Below, in pieces: positions 8,082-16,601 of a DNA stretch of 64,000 bases (position 1 is the first letter of the stretch; each line of letters opens with the position of its first letter). Origin of the DNA: Micromonospora radicis (GTDB lineage: Bacteria; Actinomycetota; Actinomycetes; Mycobacteriales; Micromonosporaceae); NCBI RefSeq assembly GCF_003583405.1, contig NZ_QXEC01000021.1, positions 33,488 through 97,487 on the forward strand, read 5' to 3'. Below the pieces are notes generated by a model. That model had not been told where the DNA came from, made no database searches, and saw only the letters and a program-made list of their open reading frames with translations. The translations under genes were made by a program, and so were the position numbers.

Positions 8082-8554
8082 GCGACGCCCGCGCGGCCGT
8101 GGCGGCGGTGGTGGACCCGGAGATCCGGGTGGTCACCATCGAGGATCTCGGCATCCTGCGCGACGTCGAGGTGGAGCCGGGCACCGGGCGGGTGGTGGTG
8201 ACGATCACGCCCACGTACACCGGTTGCCCGGCGATGGACGTGATCCGCGCCGACATCCGGCGCGCGGTCACCGCGGCCGGCCACCCCGACGTCGAGGTTC
8301 GCACGGTGCACAGCCCGGCCTGGAGCACCGACTGGATCAGCGATGCCGGGCGGGCCAAGCTGGCCGCGGCGGGGATCGCCCCGCCGGCCCCGGTTCGGCG
8401 CGACGGGGTCGTACCGCTGACCCTGACGGTGCGCTGCCCGCGCTGCGGCTCGCCGGAGACCGAGCAGCTCAGCCGGTTCGGCTCCACCGCGTGCAAGGCA
8501 CTCTGGCGCTGCCGCGCCTGCTCCGAACCCTTCGACACTGTGAAGGCACTGTGA
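8078..8554 (+). CDS. paaD: Phenylacetyl-CoA epoxidase assembly factor PaaD
   Basis: 158 aa from the GTG at 8078; an alternative in-frame GTG at 8054 adds eight residues. PaaD belongs to the MIP18/SufT-like family that helps place iron cofactors in the Paa complex. VVDPEIRVVTIEDLGILRDV and TYTGCPAMDVI match the family domain, and the C-terminus carries CPRCGS and CRACSEP cysteine pairs plus FGSTACKALWRC, as in enterobacterial PaaD. The stop overlaps the paaE GTG (GTGA). The start is the uncertain part; the identity is firm. Confidence 0.88.
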   Translation: MSDARAAVAAVVDPEIRVVTIEDLGILRDVEVEPGTGRVVVTITPTYTGCPAMDVIRADIRRAVTAAGHPDVEVRTVHSPAWSTDWISDAGRAKLAAAGIAPPAPVRRDGVVPLTLTVRCPRCGSPETEQLSRFGSTACKALWRCRACSEPFDTVKAL

Positions 8555-9681
8555 CTGTCACCATCACCCGCCCGGCTCGCCGCCGGCCGGTGTTCCAGCC
8601 GTTGCCCGTCGCCGCCGTCGACCGGCTCACCGCCGACGCGGTCGCGGTCACCTTCGCGGTGCCCGAGGAACTGCGCGCGACCTTCGCCTTCCGTGCGGGC
8701 CAGCACCTGACGGTGCGGCTGCCCGCCGATGCCGTGGCCGACGCACCGGCGGCCGGCGAAGACGTCCGTCGCTCGTACTCCATCTGCTCCACGCCGGAGG
8801 AACTGGCCCGGCACGGGCGGTTGCGGATCGGCGTGCGGGAGATCCCCGGCGGGGCCTTCTCGTCGTACGCCTGTGGGGTGTTGCGCAACGGCGACACGGT
8901 GGAGGTGCTGCCGCCGCTTGGGCACTTCACCACGGAGTACCGGCCGGACCGGACCCGCCGTTACGGCGCGGTGGTCGCCGGCTCGGGCATCACACCGGTG
9001 CTGTCGCTGGTCGCCACCGTGCTGGCCGTCGAGCCGGCCAGCACCTTCACCCTGGTGTACGGCAACCGCACGGCCAACAGCGTGATGTTCGCCGAGGAAC
9101 TGGCCGACCTGAAGGACCGGTATCCCACCCGGCTGCACCTGGTGCACGTGCTCTCCCGGGAGCAGGGCGAGTCACCGTTGCTCTCCGGGCGGATCGACGC
9201 CGAGCGGCTGGGCCGGCTGTTGGCGACCATCGTGCCCGGCGACGCCATCGCCGAGTGGTTTCTCTGCGGCCCGTACGGGCTGGTGGTGGACGCGAAGGCG
9301 GTCCTCACCGGGCGGGGCGTGCCGGAGTCGGCGGTGCACGCCGAGCTGTTCCACGTCGATGCGGCGCCGGCACCGGTGCGCCGTCCCGGCGACGAGCCCG
9401 GCGCCGGCACCGAGGTCACCATCCTGTTGGACGGTCGTTCGTCGAGCTTCACCATGCGCCGCGACGAGCGGGTGCTGGACGCGGCGTTGCGGGTTCGCGG
9501 CGAGCTGCCGTACGCCTGCAAGGGCGGGGTCTGTTCGACCTGCCGGGCGAGGGTGGTCTCGGGCGAGGTCGAGATGGCCCGCAACTACGCGCTGGAGCCC
9601 GACGAGGTGGCCGCCGGTTACGTGTTGACGTGTCAGTCCAGCCCGCTCACCGAGACCCTCGTGGTCGACTACGACGCGTGA
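8551..9681 (+). CDS. paaE: Phenylacetyl-CoA epoxidase reductase PaaE
   Basis: 376 aa. It passes electrons from NAD(P)H through FAD and a plant-type [2Fe-2S] cluster to the PaaAC diiron centre. An N-terminal FAD-binding barrel carries RRSYSIC (near 73). A nucleotide-binding fold carries VVAGSGITPVLSL (about 142-154) and the LCGP motif. The C-terminal ferredoxin domain has CKGGVCSTC and a final LTCQS cysteine. Domain order and length are standard. Last gene of the paa operon. The 193-bp gap that follows shows no strong hairpin. Confidence 0.93.
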   Translation: MTVTITRPARRRPVFQPLPVAAVDRLTADAVAVTFAVPEELRATFAFRAGQHLTVRLPADAVADAPAAGEDVRRSYSICSTPEELARHGRLRIGVREIPGGAFSSYACGVLRNGDTVEVLPPLGHFTTEYRPDRTRRYGAVVAGSGITPVLSLVATVLAVEPASTFTLVYGNRTANSVMFAEELADLKDRYPTRLHLVHVLSREQGESPLLSGRIDAERLGRLLATIVPGDAIAEWFLCGPYGLVVDAKAVLTGRGVPESAVHAELFHVDAAPAPVRRPGDEPGAGTEVTILLDGRSSSFTMRRDERVLDAALRVRGELPYACKGGVCSTCRARVVSGEVEMARNYALEPDEVAAGYVLTCQSSPLTETLVVDYDA

Positions 9682-9874
9682 CGTGTGATCGCCGGCCACG
9701 AGAGGTGGCCCAGGGGGCCTCGGCTCCTGGTCACCGGTCGTGGCGCCGGGTCGCGTTGTCGCCGGTGCCGTGCGGCCGGGCAACTGGTCGCGTCGACGGT
9801 TGAACGCATGGCGCCCCGCCGCCGTCAGGGAGTGGAGTCGCCGCAGCGGCGACCTCTCCGGTCGAAGGGAAGCT

Positions 9875-10675
9875 ATGCGCAAGTTCACCTCTCTGGTTCT
9901 CGCCGCGGCGATGGCGTTCGTGGCGATGGACGCGGTGGCCGCCGCGCCCGCCCGAGCTGCGGCCACCCAGGAGTACGTCGCTCTCGGTGACTCGTACGCC
10001 TCGGGGGTCGGGGCGTACCCGTACGACTCCGCCAGCGGCGCCTGCCTGCGTAGCCCGAAGAGCTACCCCCGGTTGCTCGTCTCCGCGCTCGGCGGGTACA
10101 CGTTGAAGGACGTCACCTGTAGCGGTGCCACCATCGCGGACGTGCGTGGAAAGCAGCTCTCCGCGCTGAGCGGCAAGACCGCACTGGTCAGCATCACGGT
10201 GGGCGGTAACGACGCACAGTTCTCCTCGGTGGCGAGGGGTTGCCTCACCGAGAGCGAGTGGTTCTGCGAGACGGCGACGATGTACTCGTCGTACTACGCC
10301 AGGAACCAGATGGTGGGTGAACTCGCCGGCCTGTACAGCGAGATCAAGCGCCGCGCTCCCCGCGCCAAGGTGGTCGTACTCGGCTACCCGAGGCTGGTCG
10401 CCCGGACCGGCTCGTGCGGTGCGATCAGCCCCAGCGCCACCAAGCGCGCCAACATGAACGCCAACGCGGACGCGGTGGCCGAGGGCACCCGGACGGCGGC
10501 CGGCCGGGCCGGCGTCACCTTCGTCGACATGCGTCCGGTCCTCGCCGGGGCCGAGGCGTGCAGCCCCAAGCCGTTCCTGCACGGGGTCGACCTGACCCGC
10601 CTCACCGAGACCTTCCACCCCACCGGTGAGGGGCACGCCGCGTACACCCTCATGCTCGCCGCCCACCGTTCCTAG
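9875..10675 (+). CDS. Secreted SGNH/GDSL esterase-lipase
   Basis: 266 aa with a signal peptide (MRKFTSLVLAAAMAFVAMDAVAAAPARAAA, cleavage after an A-x-A near residue 29). Mature-protein blocks: ALGDSYASG with the nucleophile Ser, TCSGATI, VGGNDAQ with the oxyanion Asn, and a late FHPTGEGHAAY carrying the catalytic His. Six cysteines in the mature part suggest three disulfides, as in Streptomyces SGNH lipases. It should hydrolyse ester bonds outside the cell; the substrate is unknown. GAAGGGA precedes the ATG by 5 nt. A long hairpin follows the stop. Confidence 0.88.
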   Translation: MRKFTSLVLAAAMAFVAMDAVAAAPARAAATQEYVALGDSYASGVGAYPYDSASGACLRSPKSYPRLLVSALGGYTLKDVTCSGATIADVRGKQLSALSGKTALVSITVGGNDAQFSSVARGCLTESEWFCETATMYSSYYARNQMVGELAGLYSEIKRRAPRAKVVVLGYPRLVARTGSCGAISPSATKRANMNANADAVAEGTRTAAGRAGVTFVDMRPVLAGAEACSPKPFLHGVDLTRLTETFHPTGEGHAAYTLMLAAHRS

Positions 10676-10687
10676 CAACCACGTGTG

Positions 10688-10725
10688 GATCTTGGTACGG
10701 GGGCGTCCGCTCTCGTACCAGGATC
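10688..10725 (+). terminator. Hairpin after the SGNH esterase gene
   Basis: GATCTTGGTACG (10688-10699) pairs with CGTACCAGGATC (10714-10725), 12 bp with one G-U wobble and a 14-nt loop. There is no U-tract, as is common in high-GC actinobacteria. It lies 12 bp after the esterase stop and ahead of the mqnC promoter. Confidence 0.6.
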
Positions 10726-10807
10726 TGTGGACGTGTTGCGCGGCGGGCGGGAGGGGAGTGGGTCACAGGTCGGCGGCGCCCTTGCGGGTCGCCGCGAAGG
10801 CTCGGCG

Positions 10808-10813
10808 TAGGCT
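10808..10813 (+). promoter_or_regulatory. -10 element of mqnC, probably leaderless
   Basis: TAGGCT lies 7 nt before the GTG at 10821 with no ribosome-binding site between. TTGCGG at 10782-10787 could serve as -35, though the 20-bp spacing is long. Confidence 0.5.
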
Positions 10814-10820
10814 CGGTGGC

Positions 10821-12011
<1,191 letters not shown>

Positions 12012-12338
12012 CCGGCTGGCCCGACGCGACCGACAACCGGTCCGACCGTCCACCGGATCTCACGGCTGGTCACGACCCGGGAACGCTGGGTCAGTTGCGG
12101 CATGTGCCGGTCGGTCAGCCGAACGGCTTACCGCGGCCGTCCGCCTGGGCAGAAGCATGCCGCGGTGTGGGCCCGGATGGGTGTGCTGTCGGGCAGCAAT
12201 AGCCATCAATCCGGACAATCCTTAAGTGAGCATTAGCCAGCCAGGTCGCGGTTGGGGTGTTGCGGGGTAGCGCGGGTGATCGATGGCGGATAACGTCCCC
12301 GCCCGTACGTTTCCAACACCCCACGGGGAGACCACTTC
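12012..12338 (+). promoter_or_regulatory. Intergenic leader of the LPxTG protein gene, with a 10-bp inverted repeat
   Basis: This 327-bp gap contains TGGGGTGTTG (12253-12262) and its exact inverse CAACACCCCA (12314-12323) separated by 51 nt. The right arm ends 1 nt before the GGGGAG ribosome-binding site. A TAACGT -10-like hexamer at 12291-12296 lies between the arms, so the pair may be a looped operator rather than an mRNA structure. The stretch around 12217-12236 is unusually A+T-rich for the window. No gene seen. Confidence 0.4.
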
Positions 12339-13523
12339 ATGATCTTCCGCACCCGCCGTGTCGCGAGCCTCGCCACGGCCGCGCTGCTTGCCTCGGGCGC
12401 CTTCGCCGCCCTTGGCGCGCCGGCCTACGCCGCCGGGACCGAAACGGACCTGGCGATCACCGCGGCCGGCACCCGGTTCACCGACGGCGTCGAAGGCAAG
12501 TTCGCCTGGGCCAAGATTGCAAACCAGGGCGAGGGTACGCCGAGCAAGGTCCTCATCAAGGTCGACGTCTCCAAGGTGGACGACGAGAAGCTCTTCTTCG
12601 TTCCGATCACGAACGGCGAGTGCAGCGCCACCGGTGAGACCAAGCTCGAGGTGTTCACCTGCGAGCTGGCCAAGGACGAGATCCCGGGGCCGGGCGAGAC
12701 CACCGAGGTGCTGATCGTCCTGGTCAAGGCCGACGAGGGCGTCACCGGGCCGTACACCGCGCCGGTGACCATCAGCATCGAGTCGGACGACGACACCGAT
12801 GACAGCAACAACAGCATCGAGGTCGACGTCGAGTTGACCCCGGAGAGCGGCGTCGACCTGGGCGTGATCGTTCCGGACGTGAAGACCAGCTTCGACTTCG
12901 AGACCGGGACGGAGGGCAAGAAGCTCCTTCCCGGTGACACCGCCGTGGTCTACGGCGAGATCGTCAACCAGGGCAACCGGACCGCCAAGGGCCTCAAGCT
13001 GACCTTCCAGCTGCCCGAGGGCGTGACGGTCCTGCCGATCGAGGGCTGCGACGTCAGCGACGACGAGCGCACCGTCGTCTGCGAGGACAAGAACTTCGCG
13101 TTCGAGTCGGATCTGCTGTTGTTCATCGAGCTGCCGATCGTGGTGGACGCGGACCTCGACGTGCCGGCCACCCTCAAGGGCGGTTCGCTGGAGGCCACCT
13201 CCTTCGGCGTGCTGTCGCCGGAAGCCCGGGTGAGCGCCCAGGCCAAGAAGCCGGGCTTCGCCAAGGCCCAGGTGCGTAAGGCCGAGGAGTCGGACTTCGC
13301 CGACCTCGACCCGTCCGACAACTCGGACGACTTCGCGGTCATCCTGGCCGCCCCGGCCGGCGGCGGTGGCGGTGGCGGCGGTCTGCCGGTCACCGGTGTG
13401 CAGGCCGGTCTGATCGGTGGCGTCGGCGCGGCCGTCGTGGTCGCCGGTGCGGCGATGTTCCTGGTCGCCCGCCGTCGCCGGGTGGTCCTGGTGACCCCGG
13501 GTGACGAGAAGTCCAACAGCTGA
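12339..13523 (+). CDS. LPxTG-type cell-wall surface protein
   Basis: 394 aa. A signal peptide (MIFRTRRVASLATAALLASGAFAALGAPAYA) leads into an acidic, Thr/Val-rich region with two beta-sandwich-like segments (about 33-170 and 171-330) of the kind seen in DUF11-like surface repeats. Each has one cysteine pair. A glycine run precedes LPVTG at 349-353, then a hydrophobic span and RRRR, a complete sortase signal. The protein should be linked to peptidoglycan by a sortase; none is encoded here. Ligand or role is unknown. GGGGAG lies about 8 nt before the ATG. Confidence 0.82.
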   Translation: MIFRTRRVASLATAALLASGAFAALGAPAYAAGTETDLAITAAGTRFTDGVEGKFAWAKIANQGEGTPSKVLIKVDVSKVDDEKLFFVPITNGECSATGETKLEVFTCELAKDEIPGPGETTEVLIVLVKADEGVTGPYTAPVTISIESDDDTDDSNNSIEVDVELTPESGVDLGVIVPDVKTSFDFETGTEGKKLLPGDTAVVYGEIVNQGNRTAKGLKLTFQLPEGVTVLPIEGCDVSDDERTVVCEDKNFAFESDLLLFIELPIVVDADLDVPATLKGGSLEATSFGVLSPEARVSAQAKKPGFAKAQVRKAEESDFADLDPSDNSDDFAVILAAPAGGGGGGGGLPVTGVQAGLIGGVGAAVVVAGAAMFLVARRRRVVLVTPGDEKSNS

Positions 13524-13537
13524 GGTTCGTCCTCTAT

Positions 13538-13607
13538 CGGCCCGCGCGGGCCGTTCACATAACGCACGGCAGTACGGGCGGGATGGGTGACCATCCCGCC
13601 CGTACTG
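13538..13607 (+). terminator. Tandem hairpins after the LPxTG gene
   Basis: A 16-bp perfect palindrome, CGGCCCGCGCGGGCCG, spans 13538-13553. A 17-bp perfect stem follows at 13570-13586 and 13591-13607, closed by GTGA, a GNRA tetraloop in RNA. No U-tract follows. The second hairpin ends 65 bp before the menG start and probably insulates it; it could work on both strands. Confidence 0.75.
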
Positions 13608-13671
13608 TGTGTGCCGGCCGGCGGTGACCCTGGCCGCAGTCCGGTTCCGGCCGGGCTGGCAGAGTGGAGGG

Positions 13672-14382
13672 GTGAGCCGTACCCCGCAGGGCCAGCGCGC
13701 CAGCCTGGACAAGCAGCCGCACGAGGTCGCCGCGATGTTCGACGGCGTGGCGGCCCGATACGACCTGACCAACACCGTCCTCTCCTTCGGGCAGGACCGG
13801 TTCTGGCGGCGGGCCACCCGGACCGCCCTCGGCCTGCGCCCCGGTGACCGGGTGCTCGACGTGGGTGCCGGCACCGGAGTGTCCACCGAGGAGCTGGCCC
13901 ACTCCGGGGCGTACGCGGTCGGCGCCGACCTGTCGCTCGGCATGCTGTCCGCCGGAAAGCGCTCCCGTCCGCACGTGCCGCTGCTGGCCGGGGACGCGCT
14001 ACGGCTGCCCTTCGCCGACGCCACCTTCGACGCGGTGACCATCTCCTTCGCGTTGCGCAACGTCAACGACACCGACGCGGCGCTGCGCGAACTGGCCCGG
14101 GTGACCCGGCCGGGCGGCCGACTGGTGATCTGCGAGTTCAGTACGCCGGTCAACCCCGCCTTCCGCACGGTCTACCTGTCGTACCTGATGCGTTCCCTGC
14201 CGTCGGTGGCCCGGGCCGTCGCCAGTAACCCGGACGCGTACGTCTACCTCGCCGAGTCCATCCGGGCCTGGCCGGACCAGGCGGCGCTGGCGGCCCGGGT
14301 GGCCGCGGCCGGCTGGGGTCGGGTGGCCTGGCGCAACCTGACCGGCGGTGTGGTGGCCCTGCACCGCGCCACCCGGGACTGA
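13672..14382 (+). CDS. menG: Demethylmenaquinone methyltransferase
   Basis: 236 aa UbiE/MenG-family SAM methyltransferase. It adds the final ring methyl group to demethylmenaquinone. VAAMFDGVAARYDLTN is the family opening, VLDVGAGTGVSTEEL binds SAM (near residue 60), and SFALRNVNDTDAALREL and RPGGRLVICEFSTP are the conserved C-terminal blocks. The GTG follows GAGTGGAGG closely. It sits between mqnC and menJ in a quinone gene neighbourhood. Called ubiE in other nomenclature; since only menaquinone is expected here, menG fits. Confidence 0.92.
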   Translation: MSRTPQGQRASLDKQPHEVAAMFDGVAARYDLTNTVLSFGQDRFWRRATRTALGLRPGDRVLDVGAGTGVSTEELAHSGAYAVGADLSLGMLSAGKRSRPHVPLLAGDALRLPFADATFDAVTISFALRNVNDTDAALRELARVTRPGGRLVICEFSTPVNPAFRTVYLSYLMRSLPSVARAVASNPDAYVYLAESIRAWPDQAALAARVAAAGWGRVAWRNLTGGVVALHRATRD

Positions 14383-14427
14383 TTGCGGTATTTATAGTGA
14401 TGTCCTGATTTGGCGGCATTCGCCGCG

Positions 14428-14433
14428 TAGGCT
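14428..14433 (+). promoter_or_regulatory. -10 element of the small protein gene, probably leaderless
   Basis: TAGGCT is 7 nt before the ATG at 14441, the same hexamer and spacing as at mqnC and the alpha/beta hydrolase gene. A short inverted repeat GCGGC-ATTC-GCCGC lies immediately upstream and could affect promoter access. Confidence 0.5.
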
Positions 14434-14440
14434 GTCCGGC

Positions 14441-14650
14441 ATGACGGATCCGAAGGACGCGGCGACCGGCGACGCCGTGGAGTTGGTCGACCAACTTCGC
14501 GAGCTGGCCGGTGCGGATCCCGCCGAGGTGCGCCAGGTGGTCTCCGAGGTGCTCGCGGCCCTGGACCGGGCCGCCGGGGGCACCCTGCGCGAGCACCTGC
14601 CGGCGACCATCCGCGCCGGCCTGGACGCGATAACCCCGACCCGGCCCTGA
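14441..14650 (+). CDS. Small acidic helical protein of unknown function
   Basis: 69 aa, beginning MTDPKDAATGDAVELVDQLR and ending LDAITPTRP. It has no signal peptide, membrane span or cysteine, and looks like one helical bundle with acidic and Arg residues on opposite faces. I do not recognise a family. Codon use is normal for the genome (G or C in nearly all third positions), and it has its own promoter-like box, so it is likely real. It sits between menG and menJ on the same strand. Confidence 0.55.
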   Translation: MTDPKDAATGDAVELVDQLRELAGADPAEVRQVVSEVLAALDRAAGGTLREHLPATIRAGLDAITPTRP

Positions 14651-14751
14651 CTCCTCGTCCCCGCCCGCGCGCCGCTCCGTTGATCAAGGGATAGCGGCGG
14701 ATCCGGGCGTGCGGCGCGCCCGATCGACGCGGCTGGGCGCGTTTCCAGGAG

Positions 14752-14767
14752 GTTAGGGCGCCCTAAC
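14752..14767. promoter_or_regulatory. 16-bp perfect palindrome upstream of menJ
   Basis: GTTAGGGCGCCCTAAC is a perfect palindrome 82 bp before the menJ start and about 24 bp upstream of the candidate -10. This is a usual place for a dimeric regulator. I do not know which protein would read it. Confidence 0.5.
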
Positions 14768-14791
14768 AACGCGAGCATATGGCACCGGTCA

Positions 14792-14828
14792 TAGACTCCT
14801 TCCGGCTGGCTTGTGAAGCATTTCACGA
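14792..14828 (+). promoter_or_regulatory. menJ promoter -10 with a Rex-type operator
   Basis: TAGACT at 14792-14797 is the likely -10. TTGTGAA-GCAT-TTCACGA at 14811-14828 matches the Rex operator TTGTGAA-N4-TTCACAA at 13 of 14 fixed positions. Rex is the NADH/NAD+-sensing repressor that controls respiratory genes in Streptomyces and other Gram-positive bacteria. The site would cover the transcription start of menJ. Confidence 0.65.
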
Positions 14829-14849
14829 GCAGGCGGGGAGGAGGTCCGG

Positions 14850-16124
14850 ATGACTGCGGTGGAGAACGACGCCGACGTGATCGTCGTGGGCGCCGGTCCC
14901 GGTGGATCGGCGACGGCGTACCACCTGGCGCGGCACGGCGTACGTGTGCTGCTGCTGGAGAAGACCGAGTTCCCCCGGGAGAAGGTCTGCGGTGACGGGC
15001 TGACGCCACGCGCGGTGCGTCAGCTGATCCGGATGGGTGTGGACACCTCGCCGGAGGCCGGCTGGCTGCACAACCGGGGACTGCGGGTGATCGGCGGCGG
15101 GGTCCGGCTGGAGTTGGACTGGCCAGACCTGGCGAGTTTCCCCAACTACGGCCTGGTGCGTACCCGGCTGGACTTCGACGATCTGCTCGCCCGGCGGGCG
15201 GTCGACGCCGGGGCCAAGCTGCGTACCAACGTCAACGTCATCGGCCCGGTGCTCGACACGGACGGTCGGGTGATCGGGGTGCAGGCCGAGGACGGCCCGG
15301 ACAAGGCGCCAGCCACCTTCCACGCGCCGCTGGTGGTCGCCGCCGACGGTGTCTCGGGTCGGTTCCCGCTCGCCCTCGGGTTGGCCAAACGCGAGGACCG
15401 GCCGATCGGCGTGGCGGTACGGCGCTACTACCGCTCCGAGGTCCGGCACGCCGACGACTACCTGGAGTCCTGGCTGGAACTGCGGGCCAAGGGCACCGGC
15501 GCGCTGCTGCCCGGCTATGGCTGGATCTTCGGCCTCGGTGACGGCCGGGTAAACGTGGGTCTCGGCATCCTCAACTCCTCCTCGGCGTTCGGCAAGACCA
15601 ACTACCGGCGGCTGCTCACCGACTGGCTGGCCAACACGCCGCCGGAGTGGGGGATGACCGACGAGACCAACGCCGAGGGGTCGATCCTCGGTGCCGCGCT
15701 GCCGATGGGCTTCAACCGGGTGCCGCACTACACCCGGGGGGTCATGCTTGTCGGCGACTCCGGCGGCATGGTCAACCCGTTCAACGGCGAGGGCATCGCG
15801 TACGCGATGGAGTCCGGTGAGCTGGCCGCGGAGGTCGCGGTGCAGGCCCTGGCCCGACCGGCCGGCGTCGAGCGGGAGCGGGCGCTGATGGCGTACCCGC
15901 AGGAGTTGAAGACCCGGTTCGGCGGCTACTACCGGCTCGGCGGGATCTTCGTGAAGCTGATCGGTCGGCCCGAGATCATGCGCGTGGCGACGAAGCACGG
16001 CATGCCCCACCCGACGCTGATGCGTTTCGTACTCAAGCTCCTGGCCAACCTCACCGACCCGCGGGGCGGCGACGCGATGGACCGAGTGATCAATGCGATG
16101 ACTCGGGTCGCGCCGGCGGTCTAG
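14850..16124 (+). CDS. menJ: Geranylgeranyl reductase-family flavoprotein, probable menaquinone reductase MenJ
   Basis: 424 aa FAD enzyme. ADVIVVGAGPGGSATAYHLA (near 8-27) binds FAD, KTEFPREKVCGDGLTPRAV is the geranylgeranyl-reductase family signature, LVVAADGVSGRFPLAL the second nucleotide motif, and LVGDSGGMVNPFNGEGIAYAMESG the third. In mycobacteria the homologue MenJ saturates one isoprene double bond of menaquinone. Position between menG and nuoA supports that role over chlorophyll or archaeal lipid work. GGAGGAGG precedes the ATG by 6 nt. A Rex-type operator at 14811-14828 suggests repression when NADH is low. Confidence 0.85.
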   Translation: MTAVENDADVIVVGAGPGGSATAYHLARHGVRVLLLEKTEFPREKVCGDGLTPRAVRQLIRMGVDTSPEAGWLHNRGLRVIGGGVRLELDWPDLASFPNYGLVRTRLDFDDLLARRAVDAGAKLRTNVNVIGPVLDTDGRVIGVQAEDGPDKAPATFHAPLVVAADGVSGRFPLALGLAKREDRPIGVAVRRYYRSEVRHADDYLESWLELRAKGTGALLPGYGWIFGLGDGRVNVGLGILNSSSAFGKTNYRRLLTDWLANTPPEWGMTDETNAEGSILGAALPMGFNRVPHYTRGVMLVGDSGGMVNPFNGEGIAYAMESGELAAEVAVQALARPAGVERERALMAYPQELKTRFGGYYRLGGIFVKLIGRPEIMRVATKHGMPHPTLMRFVLKLLANLTDPRGGDAMDRVINAMTRVAPAV

Positions 16125-16161
16125 GACGCAAGGCCACCCCGCCGAAGGTCGCGGAGTGGGA

Positions 16162-16177
16162 TGTGAATAGTGTGAAT
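16162..16177 (+). promoter_or_regulatory. Direct repeat in front of the nuo operon
   Basis: TGTGAAT occurs at 16162-16168 and again at 16171-16177, a 9-bp step, 45-60 bp before the nuoA ATG. TAGTGT in the overlap (16168-16173) fits a -10 box. The half-site resembles a Rex half-site, but the repeats are direct, so I do not call it Rex. Confidence 0.35.
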
Positions 16178-16221
16178 TTCGCCAACGAACGAGGGCAGGG
16201 AAGGACGAGCAGGAGAAGAAG

Positions 16222-16587
16222 ATGTCGCTCTCGCCTTACGTACCCATCATCGGGCTTCTCGCCCTCGCCGCGGCCTTCGCGCTGTTCTCGATAGCCGCCG
16301 CCCGGTTCACCGGGCCACGGCGCTACAACAAGGCCAAGCTCGAAGCCTACGAGTGCGGAATCGAGCCCAGTCCGCAACCGATCGGCGGAAGCCGGTTCCC
16401 GGTCAAGTTCTACCTGACGGCGATGCTCTTCATTGTCTTCGACGTAGAAATGATCTTTCTCTACCCGTGGGCGGTCTCCTTCGACATCCTGCCGGTGTTC
16501 GGGTTGGTGGCCATGTTCATGTTCATCGGTGCGGTCTTCGTCGCGTACGCCTACGAGTGGCGTCGCGGCGGCCTGGACTGGGACTGA
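16222..16587 (+). CDS. nuoA: NADH-quinone oxidoreductase subunit A
   Basis: 121 aa membrane subunit of complex I, with three hydrophobic helices and the conserved YECGIEP loop (residues about 41-47) containing the exposed Cys near the quinone channel. FPVKFYLTAMLFIVFDVEMIFLYPW is the strongly conserved helix 2. First gene of the 14-gene nuo operon; AGGAGAAG precedes the ATG. menJ ends 97 bp upstream. Confidence 0.96.
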   Translation: MSLSPYVPIIGLLALAAAFALFSIAAARFTGPRRYNKAKLEAYECGIEPSPQPIGGSRFPVKFYLTAMLFIVFDVEMIFLYPWAVSFDILPVFGLVAMFMFIGAVFVAYAYEWRRGGLDWD

Positions 16588-16601
16588 GGAAGGAACCGCA
16601 G

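Noticed and set aside
8043..8554. Frameshift in paaD (MVTRWGAA start in another frame)
   Set aside because: The in-frame GTG at 8078 gives a complete PaaD with the full conserved domain, so no shift is needed.
16162..16177. Rex operator in front of nuoA
   Set aside because: The TGTGAAT half-sites are in direct, not inverted, orientation and the second half TTCACA is missing.
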